DNA of 64,000 nucleotides from Desulfobacteraceae bacterium (GTDB taxonomy: Bacteria; Desulfobacterota; Desulfobacteria; Desulfobacterales; Desulfosalsimonadaceae): assembly GCA_014237465.1 (NCBI GenBank), contig JABZFM010000005.1:203900-267899 (forward strand), given 5' to 3'. The position numbers were made by a program, and so were the translations under genes. Position 1 is the stretch's first letter. The number at the start of each line of letters is the position of its first letter. This document shows, piece by piece, positions 35,341-44,677 of the stretch. The notes under the pieces are model-generated. The model was given only the letters and a program-made list of their open reading frames with translations, had not been told where the DNA came from and did no database searches.

Positions 35341-35398
35341 TATTATCGCACGAACTCCTTTCATATACTTTTCAATTCATTTTCCACGAGAGCCACCC

Positions 35399-37234
35399 AT
35401 GAATTCTATCCAGCAAATAAAAGACAAGATTAAGTCCTTCAGTTTTAACGACTTCCTCCGCTATCAAAAAGACATTGAGAAGATTACAAAATCACTGGAC
35501 CTTAAGCCGCTCAAGGTCGCGGTTCTGAGAAGCTATACTGTTGAAGCGATCGAACCTGTCTTGAGAACACGTCTTTTACTGGAAGGCTTTCAACCGGATC
35601 TTTTCTTTGGTGATTATAACCAGTATGTGCAGGAAATACTTGACACATCCAGTGCTCTTTATAAGTTTCAGCCGGATGTCATCCTTCTTATGATCAGGGT
35701 TGAAGAAGTATTGCCGGACTTTACGGAAAATTTTGCAGATAAGGAGGGCAAGGAATGGGACAACGTTATTACAGAGAAGGTCAACCAGTTTGACTCAATG
35801 GCCGGGGTGCTTGAGAAAAATCTTTCCTGTCAGGTGCTCATCCAAAATCTTATTACACCACGATCTTTATATTGGGGCATCTATGACATCCATACCCGCT
35901 ATGGTCAAACCTTTTTGATCCAGAAGTTCAACAGGGAACTGTCCCGGTGTTTAGAGGCAAGAAAGACCTCTTTTTTCTGGGATTTTGCCTCCTTTGTAAA
36001 AAATTACGGCTACAACAATCTATATGATCAGAAGATGTGGTATGTGTCACGAAATCCATACTCCCAATCCTCCTACCCTGTTATGATGGATGATATGATG
36101 GAATATCTTCTGAGTGTCCTGGGCGGGATGAAGAAATGTATTGTACTGGACCTTGACAATACCCTGTGGGGCGGAATTGCCGGAGAAGATGGCTTTGACG
36201 GGATTAAACTGGGTCATGAATACCCGGGAAGCTGTTATATGGACTTCCAGAAGGGCCTGCTGCGGCTTTATAATCGTGGCATCATTCTGGCCATTAACAG
36301 TAAAAACAATGAAGAGGATGCCCTCGAAATAATTGACAACCATCCGTACATGGCATTACGGAGAAAACATTTTGCAGCCATGAGGATTAACTGGCAGGAC
36401 AAGGTGAGCAACCTCAGGTCCCTTGCCCGGGATCTGAATATCGGTACGGATAGTATGATTTTCATTGATGACAATCCTGTTGAATGCGAATTGTTACAGC
36501 AATTTGTCCCGGAATGTGAGGTAATCTGTCTTCCGGTAAAAAAACCGTACCTGATCCCGGATGTTCTTAAAAAACTCCCAGGTGTTGAGAATATCAAATT
36601 AACGACTGAGGATCGGAAAAAAGGGAGCATGTACCGCTCTCAAATTGCCAGGAAAGAGAGTGAATCCGGCTTTGTTAATCTCGATGATTTCCTGAAAAGT
36701 CTGGAAATGAAAGTGACCATCGAACCGGCCACCAGTTTTTCTGTACCGAGAATCGCCCAACTCACCCAGAAAACCAATCAGATGAACCTCACAACAAAAC
36801 GTTATACTGAGGCCAACATCCAGTCATTCATGAAGTCCCCGGACTCCCATGTTTTTTCAGTAGCAGCCAAAGACCGTTTCGGTGATCACGGAATTATCGG
36901 TGTGTTTATCCTCAAACTTCAAGATGGGGAATGCCTCATTGACACGTTTCTTCTGAGTTGCAGGGTTATCAGCCGCGACATAGAAAACACAATGATTGCC
37001 TTTATTTTCGATTTCGCAAAAAAACAAGGTGGCCAATCAATTATTGGAGAATATATTCCCACTGCAAAAAATCAGCCCGCTGCAGACATGTACGATAAGT
37101 TTCAATTCAAGAGAATCAGCAATACGTTATTCCAGGCTGATCTTGACCAACAGACATTTGAATACCCATCCTATATTAAAATGAACACTCCAGGTTCAGT
37201 AACAAAATCAGAAGGCGTTTCTAAAACTCTATGA
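35399..37234 (+). CDS. FkbH-like HAD-IIIC phosphatase with C-terminal GNAT-like domain
   Basis: A 611-residue protein. Residues ~1-235 form the N-terminal SGNH-like FkbH domain. The HAD-IIIC domain has CIVLDLDNTLWGG near 247-259 (catalytic Asp pair) and FIDDNPVECELL near 355. The C-terminus from about 430 is an acyltransferase-like (GNAT) domain with FGDHGIIGVF. FkbH proteins load a 1,3-bisphosphoglycerate-derived glyceryl unit onto an ACP, used for methoxymalonyl, tetronate or glyceryl-amide groups. With two ACPs, KAS III, FabD and an AAC(3)-like protein nearby, glyceryl transfer or condensation is plausible. The last 4 bases overlap the next gene (ATGA). Confidence 0.88.
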   Translation: MNSIQQIKDKIKSFSFNDFLRYQKDIEKITKSLDLKPLKVAVLRSYTVEAIEPVLRTRLLLEGFQPDLFFGDYNQYVQEILDTSSALYKFQPDVILLMIRVEEVLPDFTENFADKEGKEWDNVITEKVNQFDSMAGVLEKNLSCQVLIQNLITPRSLYWGIYDIHTRYGQTFLIQKFNRELSRCLEARKTSFFWDFASFVKNYGYNNLYDQKMWYVSRNPYSQSSYPVMMDDMMEYLLSVLGGMKKCIVLDLDNTLWGGIAGEDGFDGIKLGHEYPGSCYMDFQKGLLRLYNRGIILAINSKNNEEDALEIIDNHPYMALRRKHFAAMRINWQDKVSNLRSLARDLNIGTDSMIFIDDNPVECELLQQFVPECEVICLPVKKPYLIPDVLKKLPGVENIKLTTEDRKKGSMYRSQIARKESESGFVNLDDFLKSLEMKVTIEPATSFSVPRIAQLTQKTNQMNLTTKRYTEANIQSFMKSPDSHVFSVAAKDRFGDHGIIGVFILKLQDGECLIDTFLLSCRVISRDIENTMIAFIFDFAKKQGGQSIIGEYIPTAKNQPAADMYDKFQFKRISNTLFQADLDQQTFEYPSYIKMNTPGSVTKSEGVSKTL

Positions 37235-38568
37235 ATCAGTCCATATTACAGGGTAACCAGAAAAAAATATTGCTCATATCGTATCATTTTCCTCCCAGCA
37301 CTGCCATCGGCGGGATGCGTATTGCCAGCTTTGCAAAATATTTACCTGCTGAAGGGTGGGATCCATATGTATTGACCTTAAAAGATCGCTACCTTGAAGA
37401 AAAAGACATCAATCGTCTTGATTCATTAGACGGAGTACCGATCTTTAAAGCAGGAAAACTGGTTACTATTCGGGACACCTACCTTAAAATAAAATTGCTT
37501 TTAAATCGATGGAGGGGCAGTAACAAAAATGTTGGAGAGACGGCTGTAGAGAAAAAAAGTAAAAAAGTAAAAATTAAGCATTTCATTTCGTCACTTGCGA
37601 TTTTACCCGATGACGTGCGTAATTGGATAATTCCTGCAACTTTTAAAGCACTTCGTATTCTTAGCCGCGAGAAAATTGACACCATCTTAACTTCCTGCCC
37701 CCCCTATTCCGTTCATCTGGTTGGTTTGCTTGTGGCAATAATGAGGCCAAAGGTAAAATGGATTGCGGATTTTCGTGACCCCTGGATGGTCCCGATTGAA
37801 AAGAATTTTTCCATCACAACGTCTTTTTCTAACTCTATCGATTACCGACTGGAAAGATACGTGATTCAGCGAGCAGACCTTGTCCTCACAACCACAAAGA
37901 TCCTGGCTGAAACATTCATTGATTTTTATACCCAATGCCAGGCCAGTAAATTTAAACTAATCCCAAATGGTTTTGATGGTAAAATTGTTTCTTCCACAGA
38001 TAAACAATATTACGACAGTTTTACAATAAGTTATACTGGGGTTCTTTACTTCGGCCGCACCCCGGAGCCTGTATTCCAGGCTGTCGCCTCACTTATAAAA
38101 AAAAATAAAATTGCTGAAACAAAAATTTGTATAAAACTGGTGGGCCATTGCAGAAATGTTGAGGGTATTCCAACTTTTGAAATTATAAAAAAATATGGGC
38201 TTGAATCAGTTGTGGAGGTCATTGATCCTGTCCCGCATGCAGAGGCTCAGAAAATAATTATGCAAAGTCATGTTGCTTTACTGTTGGCGCCGGATCAACC
38301 ATATCAGATTCCAGCGAAGACTTATGAATATATGGGGCTGGGAACGCCGATTCTTGCCATAACCGGCGAGGGCGCGACAGCAGACCTCATCCACTCTGTA
38401 AGCACAGGAAAAGCAGTTCATCCTGAAAATGTTGAAGCGATAGAGGAGTATATTCTTGAAATGATAAAACACAAAGATTCACCTGAAAGGCATGCTCATA
38501 GTTTCTGTAAACAGTACACAAGAAAAAGCTCCGCTCAAAAATTAGCACAATATATTAATAGGTTGTAG
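37231..38568 (+). CDS. Glycosyltransferase, GT4-like, copy 2
   Basis: A 445-residue GT-B protein paralogous to 21606-22994. Shared motifs in the same order include ILLISYHFPPST(A/T), WIADFRDPW, the YTGVLYFGRTPEPVFQA donor-domain start and APDQPYQIPAKTYEYMGLGTP. It begins inside the FkbH stop codon. The two copies would add two related sugars or act on two acceptors. Their position on both sides of the ligase/methyltransferase/acyl module suggests that the module was inserted between duplicates, or that an ancestral gene was duplicated with it. Confidence 0.86.
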   Translation: MNQSILQGNQKKILLISYHFPPSTAIGGMRIASFAKYLPAEGWDPYVLTLKDRYLEEKDINRLDSLDGVPIFKAGKLVTIRDTYLKIKLLLNRWRGSNKNVGETAVEKKSKKVKIKHFISSLAILPDDVRNWIIPATFKALRILSREKIDTILTSCPPYSVHLVGLLVAIMRPKVKWIADFRDPWMVPIEKNFSITTSFSNSIDYRLERYVIQRADLVLTTTKILAETFIDFYTQCQASKFKLIPNGFDGKIVSSTDKQYYDSFTISYTGVLYFGRTPEPVFQAVASLIKKNKIAETKICIKLVGHCRNVEGIPTFEIIKKYGLESVVEVIDPVPHAEAQKIIMQSHVALLLAPDQPYQIPAKTYEYMGLGTPILAITGEGATADLIHSVSTGKAVHPENVEAIEEYILEMIKHKDSPERHAHSFCKQYTRKSSAQKLAQYINRL

Positions 38569-38665
38569 GGTTTTAAGACATTACAATAACGGGCAGTGCG
38601 GCACCATTCATACTTCCGGCGACCCAATATTGATAATCCTGTAAAAAATCATTTGGTATAAAACT

Positions 38666-40114
38666 ATGACACGCCAGAAAAGCCTGAAGAAGAAAGTAAT
38701 AACAAGTTTTTACTGGCTGACAGGTGTGACCTGGCTGGGACAGATTTTTTCCTGGGCATTAACGCTGATTGTCATTCGCCTCTTAACACCTGATGATTAT
38801 GGTCTTTTTGCCATGGCAACAGTTTTGACCGGTTTTTTGACTATTTTAAGTGAACTTGGATTAGGCGCTGCAATTATACAAAAAAATGAAATTGCTGAAG
38901 ATGAATTGCGAAAAATATTTGGCTGTGTGATTGTGCTGGATTTTTTTCTTTGTGGGGCTGTCTGGGGTACTGCTCCACTTGTGGCTAATTTTTTTGCAGA
39001 GCCGAGGGTAATCCCTGTTATGAGATTGCTATGTTTCAACTTTATACTCATATCATTTTATTTGCTTCCCCAATCTCTTCTTCAGCGAGATCTTAACTAT
39101 AAAAGAATTTCAGTTATTGATCTAATAGCCACTGTTTGCTCAAGTGCTGTTACACTATTATTGGCTTGGAAAAATTATGGTGCGTTTGCACTTGTCTGGG
39201 GGATAGTTTGCATACATTTGGTAAAAGCTGTTATTTATAATTTCGATAAAAGCCTTCGGTATTGCCCTGCTTTTTCCTTACGTGGGATACGTTCTATGCT
39301 GCGTTTCGGGGGCTACATCAGCTTTTCAAGGGTGATCTGGTATTTTTATTCGCAGGCGGATGTGGTAATTGTCGGGCGTGTTTTTGGTAAGGGACAGCTG
39401 GGTGTTTATTCAATAGCGCTTCAATTGGTCTCGATTCCGCTGACCAAAATAGGCAGCATTGCCCATCAGATCGGCCTGCCAGCCTTTTCACAAATCCAGG
39501 ATAATCTTTCTGCTGTACAAAAGAATTTTTTAAAAATTGTCAAAGTGTCGAGTTTGCTTTCGTTCCCATTATACCTGGGTGCCGCTTCTGTTGTAGATGT
39601 TGTATTGCCGGCATTGCTGGGTGATAAATGGATCGAATCAATCGTGTTTATCCAGATTTTATGTCTTGTCATGCCGTTGCGTTTTATCAGTACATTTTTT
39701 ACCCCTGTAGTCAGTGCTGTTGGGCGCCCGGATATACATGCAGGAAATATGATTATTGCGATTATCATCATGCCAGTGGCTTTTTTAGTCGGAAGCAGGT
39801 GGGGGCCATTGGGATTGTGTTTGGCCTGGATAGTGGCCTTCCCAATATTCTTTTTGATAAGTGCTGGACGAGTACTTAAGGTATTGCAATTGCCTTTGAG
39901 AGTTTTTTTGAAAGAATTTTATCTCCCTGCCGGTGCCAGTGTCGGCATGGCTATTTCAATATTTTGGATGAAAAATACTGGGATAATGGAGTTGCCGCCA
40001 TTACTGTCAATAATAATTTTGTGCTGCTCAGGCGTAGCTGTATATTCAACCGCTGTATTGGCAATTGATCGTGAAGTCGTTTCCGAAATGAAATTATTGT
40101 TTTCTGCGAAATGA
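38666..40114 (+). CDS. Wzx/WzxC-type oligosaccharide flippase
   Basis: A 482-residue polytopic membrane protein of the MOP superfamily, with around twelve hydrophobic helices. It opens with a short basic N-terminus, then LGQIFSWALTLIVIRLLTPDDYGLFAMA, a pattern shared by WzxC-like flippases (the LTP.DYG..A motif). It should move the lipid-linked repeat unit across the inner membrane. It is followed 18 bases later by the Wzy-like gene. No ABC transporter is seen, so export by the Wzx/Wzy route is the simplest reading. Confidence 0.9.
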   Translation: MTRQKSLKKKVITSFYWLTGVTWLGQIFSWALTLIVIRLLTPDDYGLFAMATVLTGFLTILSELGLGAAIIQKNEIAEDELRKIFGCVIVLDFFLCGAVWGTAPLVANFFAEPRVIPVMRLLCFNFILISFYLLPQSLLQRDLNYKRISVIDLIATVCSSAVTLLLAWKNYGAFALVWGIVCIHLVKAVIYNFDKSLRYCPAFSLRGIRSMLRFGGYISFSRVIWYFYSQADVVIVGRVFGKGQLGVYSIALQLVSIPLTKIGSIAHQIGLPAFSQIQDNLSAVQKNFLKIVKVSSLLSFPLYLGAASVVDVVLPALLGDKWIESIVFIQILCLVMPLRFISTFFTPVVSAVGRPDIHAGNMIIAIIIMPVAFLVGSRWGPLGLCLAWIVAFPIFFLISAGRVLKVLQLPLRVFLKEFYLPAGASVGMAISIFWMKNTGIMELPPLLSIIILCCSGVAVYSTAVLAIDREVVSEMKLLFSAK

Positions 40115-40132
40115 CATGGTTGGGAGACTGTT

Positions 40133-41341
40133 TTGGCATTTAATATCTTTATACTATTAATTTTTGTGCAGTTCGGGCGTCCGCAGGAATTTTTTCCATT
40201 CCTTAACCCATTAAGGTTAGCCATGCTGTTTACACTTGTAGCACTGTTTTTAACAATTGTTAACAAAGAACACTTTTCACTAACAGAAGCTGTCAAAATT
40301 AAAGAAAGCAAACTCTATCTTTTTTTCTTTTTAATTATGATGTTGGGGGTACCTTTTGCGTATCACCGTAGGAATGCATTTGATTTTGTGCTTCTAAAGT
40401 ATATTGCCAATTTTATATTTTTCTTCTTACTCGTTGTTAATGTACAGTCAATCGACAGATTAAAAAAAGTATTGTTTGCTGTCTGTGTAGCGGTTCTTTT
40501 CCTGGCAAGTATGAGTTTAATGCATGGGGATTTTCGTTATGGACGATTTTATCCAGGTACTATGTATGACCCGAATGATCTTGCGTATTTTCTTGTCTCA
40601 TTCTTGCCAATATTTTTTGTCCTCATGCGAAAATCTGAGCCCATAATGAATAAAATTATATCAATATCAGGGATTTTGTTGTCTTTGGTGGCCATTTTAC
40701 TAACCGGCTCAAGGGGGGGCTTGCTAGGCCTTGGGGTTGTTCTTTTTTTTATTCTGTTTTCTAAAATTGTTATCAAAAGAAAAAGTGTCAAAATATTTTT
40801 ATGCCTTGTCGCAGGTTTTACAATCTCCATGCATGCTGATAAAATTGATATGGAAAGATTACAATCTATTTTTGATTTATCCTCTGATTATAATCTGACC
40901 AGTGACACCGGTAGATTGGGAATCTGGAAACGCGGATTGAGTTTAGCAATGTCTAACCCGATGACAGGCGTAGGGGTTGTTTGCTTTGGCAAAGCCATCG
41001 GTGAACAGAGGTCCGGCGAAGGTGAAATCCCAAGATGGCAGTCCGCCCACAGTTCTTATGTGCAGGTTCTCGCAGAGACAGGTTTTATAGGATTTTGGAT
41101 ATTTGCATCATTGATGGTTGCCTGTTTGCAGAATTTTTACGTCCTCTCGAAGCGCAGAGAAAATGAAAAACTGGTGACTGGTTATGCGAATATTCCAGGA
41201 ATTTTCATGATCGGCTTATGTGGAACCATGGTGTGTGGCTTTTTTCTTACCCAAGGCTACTCTTTGATATTTACTTTTTATTTTGCAATATCTGCTGCAT
41301 TGCGGAATTTGTTTGTGCAGGGTGGACTGAACGGGGTATGA
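40133..41341 (+). CDS. O-antigen ligase/polymerase (Wzy/WaaL-like)
   Basis: A 402-residue membrane protein with about ten helices. A TTG start at 40133 is preceded by GGGAG six bases away. LLTGSRGGLLGLGVVLFF near residue 190 is the characteristic arginine-bearing cytoplasmic or periplasmic loop of the Wzy_C/O-antigen ligase superfamily. A long periplasmic loop follows with RLGIWKRGLSLAMSNPMTGVG near 265 and HSSYVQVLAETGFIGF near 305. It either polymerises repeat units or ligates the chain; sequence alone does not separate these. Confidence 0.85.
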   Translation: MAFNIFILLIFVQFGRPQEFFPFLNPLRLAMLFTLVALFLTIVNKEHFSLTEAVKIKESKLYLFFFLIMMLGVPFAYHRRNAFDFVLLKYIANFIFFFLLVVNVQSIDRLKKVLFAVCVAVLFLASMSLMHGDFRYGRFYPGTMYDPNDLAYFLVSFLPIFFVLMRKSEPIMNKIISISGILLSLVAILLTGSRGGLLGLGVVLFFILFSKIVIKRKSVKIFLCLVAGFTISMHADKIDMERLQSIFDLSSDYNLTSDTGRLGIWKRGLSLAMSNPMTGVGVVCFGKAIGEQRSGEGEIPRWQSAHSSYVQVLAETGFIGFWIFASLMVACLQNFYVLSKRRENEKLVTGYANIPGIFMIGLCGTMVCGFFLTQGYSLIFTFYFAISAALRNLFVQGGLNGV

Positions 41342-41460
41342 GTTCCACATCTCTACATTTATAACCAAGGGAATATGGAAATTATGATTGTCGGAGATTG
41401 TATTGTATTAAATATTTCTGCTTGAATATTTTTTGTTTCCTCCATTCCTCATCCTAAATT

Positions 41461-41910
41461 ACGAGGAACCTGTTAAGGCTACTTGGAGCAAAAATTGGCA
41501 GCAATGTAAGAATTGAAAATGTTGACTTTACCCAGATTCAATGTCTGCTAAATCATCTTCAGTGTGGAGACAATGTATTTCTATGATCAAATGTAATTAT
41601 TGATCTTTCTGAAAAAATTGTAATAGGAAAGGATTCCCTTATTAGTCCAGGATGCAGCCTGATAACCCACCAGAATCCAAGTGATTTTTTTGATAGTCCA
41701 CTTTGTAAAATATATCCAAAGAAGTATGAAACGATTTATATTAATGAAAATGTTTGGGTAAGTCGTGATTCTACAATATTACCCGACGCTTCAATAGGAT
41801 AATATTTTTCTGTTATTGGAGCAAAATCCTTGGTGAAGGGAACAATACCAGATAGTATTTTGGCATGTGGTAGTCCTGTCCAAGTAAAGAAAATTTTGTC
41901 TGAAACTTGA
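41461..41910 (+). pseudogene. Degenerate hexapeptide (left-handed beta-helix) acyltransferase
   Basis: Frame 41461-41910 reads as a hexapeptide-repeat acyltransferase (GAKIGSNVRIENV, then KIVIGKDSLISPG, ENVWVSRDSTILPDASIG and VIGAKSLVKG with a final CGSPVQVKK). It is interrupted by TGA at 41584-41586 and TAA at 41800-41802, and has no start codon; a stop lies at 41455. It was probably an O-acetyltransferase for the glycan, now inactive. The pseudogene ends 24 bases before the left 85-bp inverted repeat. The stretch 41342-41460 shows no gene. Confidence 0.85.
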
Positions 41911-41933
41911 GAAAATCTCTTGGGCATGGAGAG

Positions 41934-42018
41934 CTTTGCACAACTTATTATAAAACCACTATTCCACTTTTTTTAGTTTCATTCAAATTTGTATAAAATT
42001 CTACGAATAAAATCAATA
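41934..42018 (+). repeat. 85-bp inverted repeat, left copy
   Basis: This 85-base segment is the reverse complement of 49988-50072, with about 77 of 85 positions identical and no gap. Its outer tip reads CTTTGCACAACT and its inner end ACGAATAAAATCAATA. The pair brackets ~8.1 kb holding an IS4-type element, an IS5 relic and five other genes. The tips resemble insertion-sequence ends, so the pair may be termini of a composite element or two relics of the same small element. Confidence 0.8.
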
Positions 42019-42068
42019 AAAGTACTTTAATTACAGTCATTGCAATATAATGACATCTATTTGATTAT

Positions 42069-43406
42069 AACTCAACTTTCTGAGTTGCGAGTTAAGATTT
42101 AAGTTTCTGATATTAAATCTGATTTATTATCAGAAAGACCAAAAAATATGATCGCGGCACCCATTACGGCATCCATCATTAACGAGCACCAGTCGGTCCG
42201 ATACGCTTTTAACATTGAGCATTGTTGCCATGGCCAGTTGCAGTATTCTTTTTAAGGCATCAAGAAACTGGATATTTTCCATTTCTTCGTTACAAAACCG
42301 AAACAGATCGCCAAAGGATCTCTGGTCAACCTGTTGTCGTTGGAACCAGGACAGGATATTGTATCGGGCAACCACCATTGATGTATGGCCAATCAAGCCA
42401 TCAAAATCTCTAAGCTGGATTTCTTTTACCAGCTTCAGGTGCTGCTTGCACATTTTGAAAAAAACCTCGATATCCCAGCGCTTGCTGTACAATCGAATGA
42501 TCTCTGGTTCGGCAAGGGCGGTATCAGTTGATAACAATGCAAGCCAGCCACGCTTTTTGTCGCTGGGAACAAAAATAATTCGAGCCGATTTTCCATTGGA
42601 GAGTTTGACGATAACGCTTGCTTTTATTTTGGCACGGCCACGGTTTTTCTTGAGCTTGCTGTAAAGATCACTCAGCCGGAGCTTCCTGCCTTTGTATTCA
42701 TAGAGCCACTTAGGATGATCTTTGAGCATACAGATGATGTGAATATGCTGCCGAAGCTTTGCAATGACGGATGGTGCTGAAAACCAGCTGTCCATTAAAA
42801 GGTATTTAGCTCTGACACCCATACCAAGGGCTCTTTTGACCATTGGTTCCATAAGCTCGGTAGATTTGGTCATGGCTTCTTTGCGGCGTTGGTATCCGCA
42901 TGTTCTTTTATCAAGGCGTTTGGTTATTTCAGTGAAACGGTTGCTTTTTTTGGCTGAAGATAAAAGCGCAAAATCAAGGCCGAGAAAACTGTTGCCGTCA
43001 GACCATCCAAGCGTCAACATTCTGAAGCCTTTAATGTATGTATTGGTATTGTGGTCAAAGACGCGGGAAAGAAGTTCCACTTTTTTTGACCGGCTTCTGT
43101 CATAGGGGGAATCATCAAAAATCAGCACTTCTTCAGATGAATCGTCTAAAAGATTCCGGATCATAATGTAGATTTTATTGCTCAACATAAGGGGTAAATC
43201 GTCGCCAATTATATTTTGGTGAATTTAAAAAATTATAAACAGCATCTTTGCCGATACGGATATTCTTGTTTTTTACAATACCCTGGAAAAAGTTTTTCCC
43301 GGTAAAGGCCAGGTTAAAGATAATGGTAAATACTGGTCAATACTAATAATTATATCAATATGTTATAATTAAAATTTGTCAGATAATCATCCCCGAAAGT
43401 TGAGTT
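42069..43406 (-). mobile_element. IS4-family insertion sequence
   Basis: The terminal inverted repeats are AACTCAACTTTC at 42069-42080 and GAAAGTTGAGTT at 43395-43406, possibly extended by TATA outside. They enclose a minus-strand DDE transposase. The element is about 1.34 kb. Target duplications are not obvious. It lies between the left 85-bp repeat and the second PP-loop gene. Confidence 0.75.
42130..43188 (-). CDS. IS4-family transposase, N-terminal part frameshifted
   Basis: The 352-residue frame contains all three acidic residues: FDDSPYDRSRS near residue 25, LLMDSWFSAP near 166, and the IS4 signature YSKRWDIEVFFKMCK near 254-268 (Y-2-R-3-E-6-K). The true N-terminus is missing from this frame. 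The region 43178-43336 on the same strand encodes the expected leader (KNKNIRIGKDAVYNFLNSP then KYNWRRF) in a different frame, ending at a stop at 43175-43177. A one-base shift near 43190 would join them. Either the gene is dead or it uses frameshifting. ORFs on the other strand here are shadows. Confidence 0.85.
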   Translation of the reverse strand: MLSNKIYIMIRNLLDDSSEEVLIFDDSPYDRSRSKKVELLSRVFDHNTNTYIKGFRMLTLGWSDGNSFLGLDFALLSSAKKSNRFTEITKRLDKRTCGYQRRKEAMTKSTELMEPMVKRALGMGVRAKYLLMDSWFSAPSVIAKLRQHIHIICMLKDHPKWLYEYKGRKLRLSDLYSKLKKNRGRAKIKASVIVKLSNGKSARIIFVPSDKKRGWLALLSTDTALAEPEIIRLYSKRWDIEVFFKMCKQHLKLVKEIQLRDFDGLIGHTSMVVARYNILSWFQRQQVDQRSFGDLFRFCNEEMENIQFLDALKRILQLAMATMLNVKSVSDRLVLVNDGCRNGCRDHIFWSF

Positions 43407-43474
43407 TATAATATAAAAATTTATTCTGATAAAAACTCAAAAAAAACACCTGCCAATTGGCGAAAGGAGTTGAA

Positions 43475-44587
43475 ATGCAGAGATGTAGTAAATGTGTCAC
43501 TCCGACTAGTTATCCCAAAACACATTTAAATCATGAAGGAATTTGCAATTATTGTTTAGATTACGAAAATATTTATTCAAATTGGGAAAACTCGAAAAAA
43601 GATAATATAGAAAAATTCATTCACCTAATAAACTGGGCTAAAAAAAGAAGTAAAACTTATGATGCATTAGTTCCTTTAAGTGGCGGAAAAGATAGCATAT
43701 ATGTCTTATATTTAGCGAGAAAAAAGTATAATCTTAAAGTATTATGCTATAATTTTGATAACGGTTTTCAATCTGATATTGCAAGAGAAAATATTAAGTC
43801 GGCTGTGGATTCAACAGGGGCTGATTTAATAGTTGTTAAGCCGGATGAAAAATTATTAATGCAATTATATAAACATTTTCTCAAACATGTAGGAATGTTC
43901 TGTCCTGTTTGTATGCGGGGGATCTATTATGGACAATTTTCTATAGCAAAACAACACAAAATACCATTGGTTTTAAAGGGGACTTCTATGCGAACTGAGG
44001 AAAACCTCGTTCCCGAAATATTCCAAGATGGAAGTTTGTCATTTTTTAAAAATGTTTTAAAAAAATTTCCTTTTACAAGTGACATCCGACCGTTCCTGAT
44101 AGATAGAGACCTAAAAGCCAAAATATTCCGAGCTATTTATTTGCTATCTAAGGGGAAATATATTTTCGGATCTATTGATATTCAAGTTCCGGAATATTTT
44201 GATTGGATTTATGAAGACATCTATAAAATAATTTCTAATGAGATGGGTTGGAAAGCATTGCCTGATAGAGACGAACATGTGGATTGTCTTGCTGATCCAA
44301 CAGTCCATTATTTGAGAGCAATTAGGTGTAAAGCCTTAACACCAAACACATTGCGATATAGCGCCGAAATTAGATCATGCCAGATGGATCGACAAAAAGC
44401 TATAAACCTCATAGAAGAAGAAAAACAAGCTGGTATTAAAACAAAATATATTGATTATTTTATAGACAAGCTATGTATTTCAAGACAAGATTTAATGTCC
44501 TATATGTCAAATAATTTAAGACATATGAAATTTCAGAGAGACGGTCTTATTATGAGTGGTTTTAATATGATCAGAAAGCTCATATAG
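43475..44587 (+). CDS. PP-loop N-acetyl-sugar amidotransferase, copy 2
   Basis: The 370-residue protein begins MQRCSKC at ATG 43475, with AAAGGAG at 43463-43469; a TTG at 43457 would add six residues. It has CxxC pairs near the N-terminus (Cys4/Cys7 and CNYC near 25), PLSGGKDS near 72, and FCPVCMRG near 145. It belongs to the WbpG/PseA-like family, as does 886-1887, but the two are well diverged. It is much more AT-rich than genes such as 32484. It sits between two insertion sequences, so it was probably brought in with the glycosyltransferases downstream. Confidence 0.85.
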   Translation: MQRCSKCVTPTSYPKTHLNHEGICNYCLDYENIYSNWENSKKDNIEKFIHLINWAKKRSKTYDALVPLSGGKDSIYVLYLARKKYNLKVLCYNFDNGFQSDIARENIKSAVDSTGADLIVVKPDEKLLMQLYKHFLKHVGMFCPVCMRGIYYGQFSIAKQHKIPLVLKGTSMRTEENLVPEIFQDGSLSFFKNVLKKFPFTSDIRPFLIDRDLKAKIFRAIYLLSKGKYIFGSIDIQVPEYFDWIYEDIYKIISNEMGWKALPDRDEHVDCLADPTVHYLRAIRCKALTPNTLRYSAEIRSCQMDRQKAINLIEEEKQAGIKTKYIDYFIDKLCISRQDLMSYMSNNLRHMKFQRDGLIMSGFNMIRKLI

Positions 44588-44627
44588 CTTACGATGGTGT
44601 GCTGTTTGTTATAGCAGTTCTTAATAG

Positions 44628-44646
44628 TGCTTTATAAAATAAAGCA
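44628..44646. other. Small hairpin after PP-loop copy 2
   Basis: TGCTTTAT and ATAAAGCA form an 8-bp stem with a 3-base loop, 41 bases after the stop. There is no T-run, so a terminator role is possible but weak. Confidence 0.3.
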
Positions 44647-44677
44647 TCACCTGATGTAATTTGTCGTCTATAAATAG

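Noticed and set aside
42215..43105. Plus-strand genes in the IS4-type element
   Set aside because: They are antisense shadows of the transposase with no family features or ribosome binding sites.
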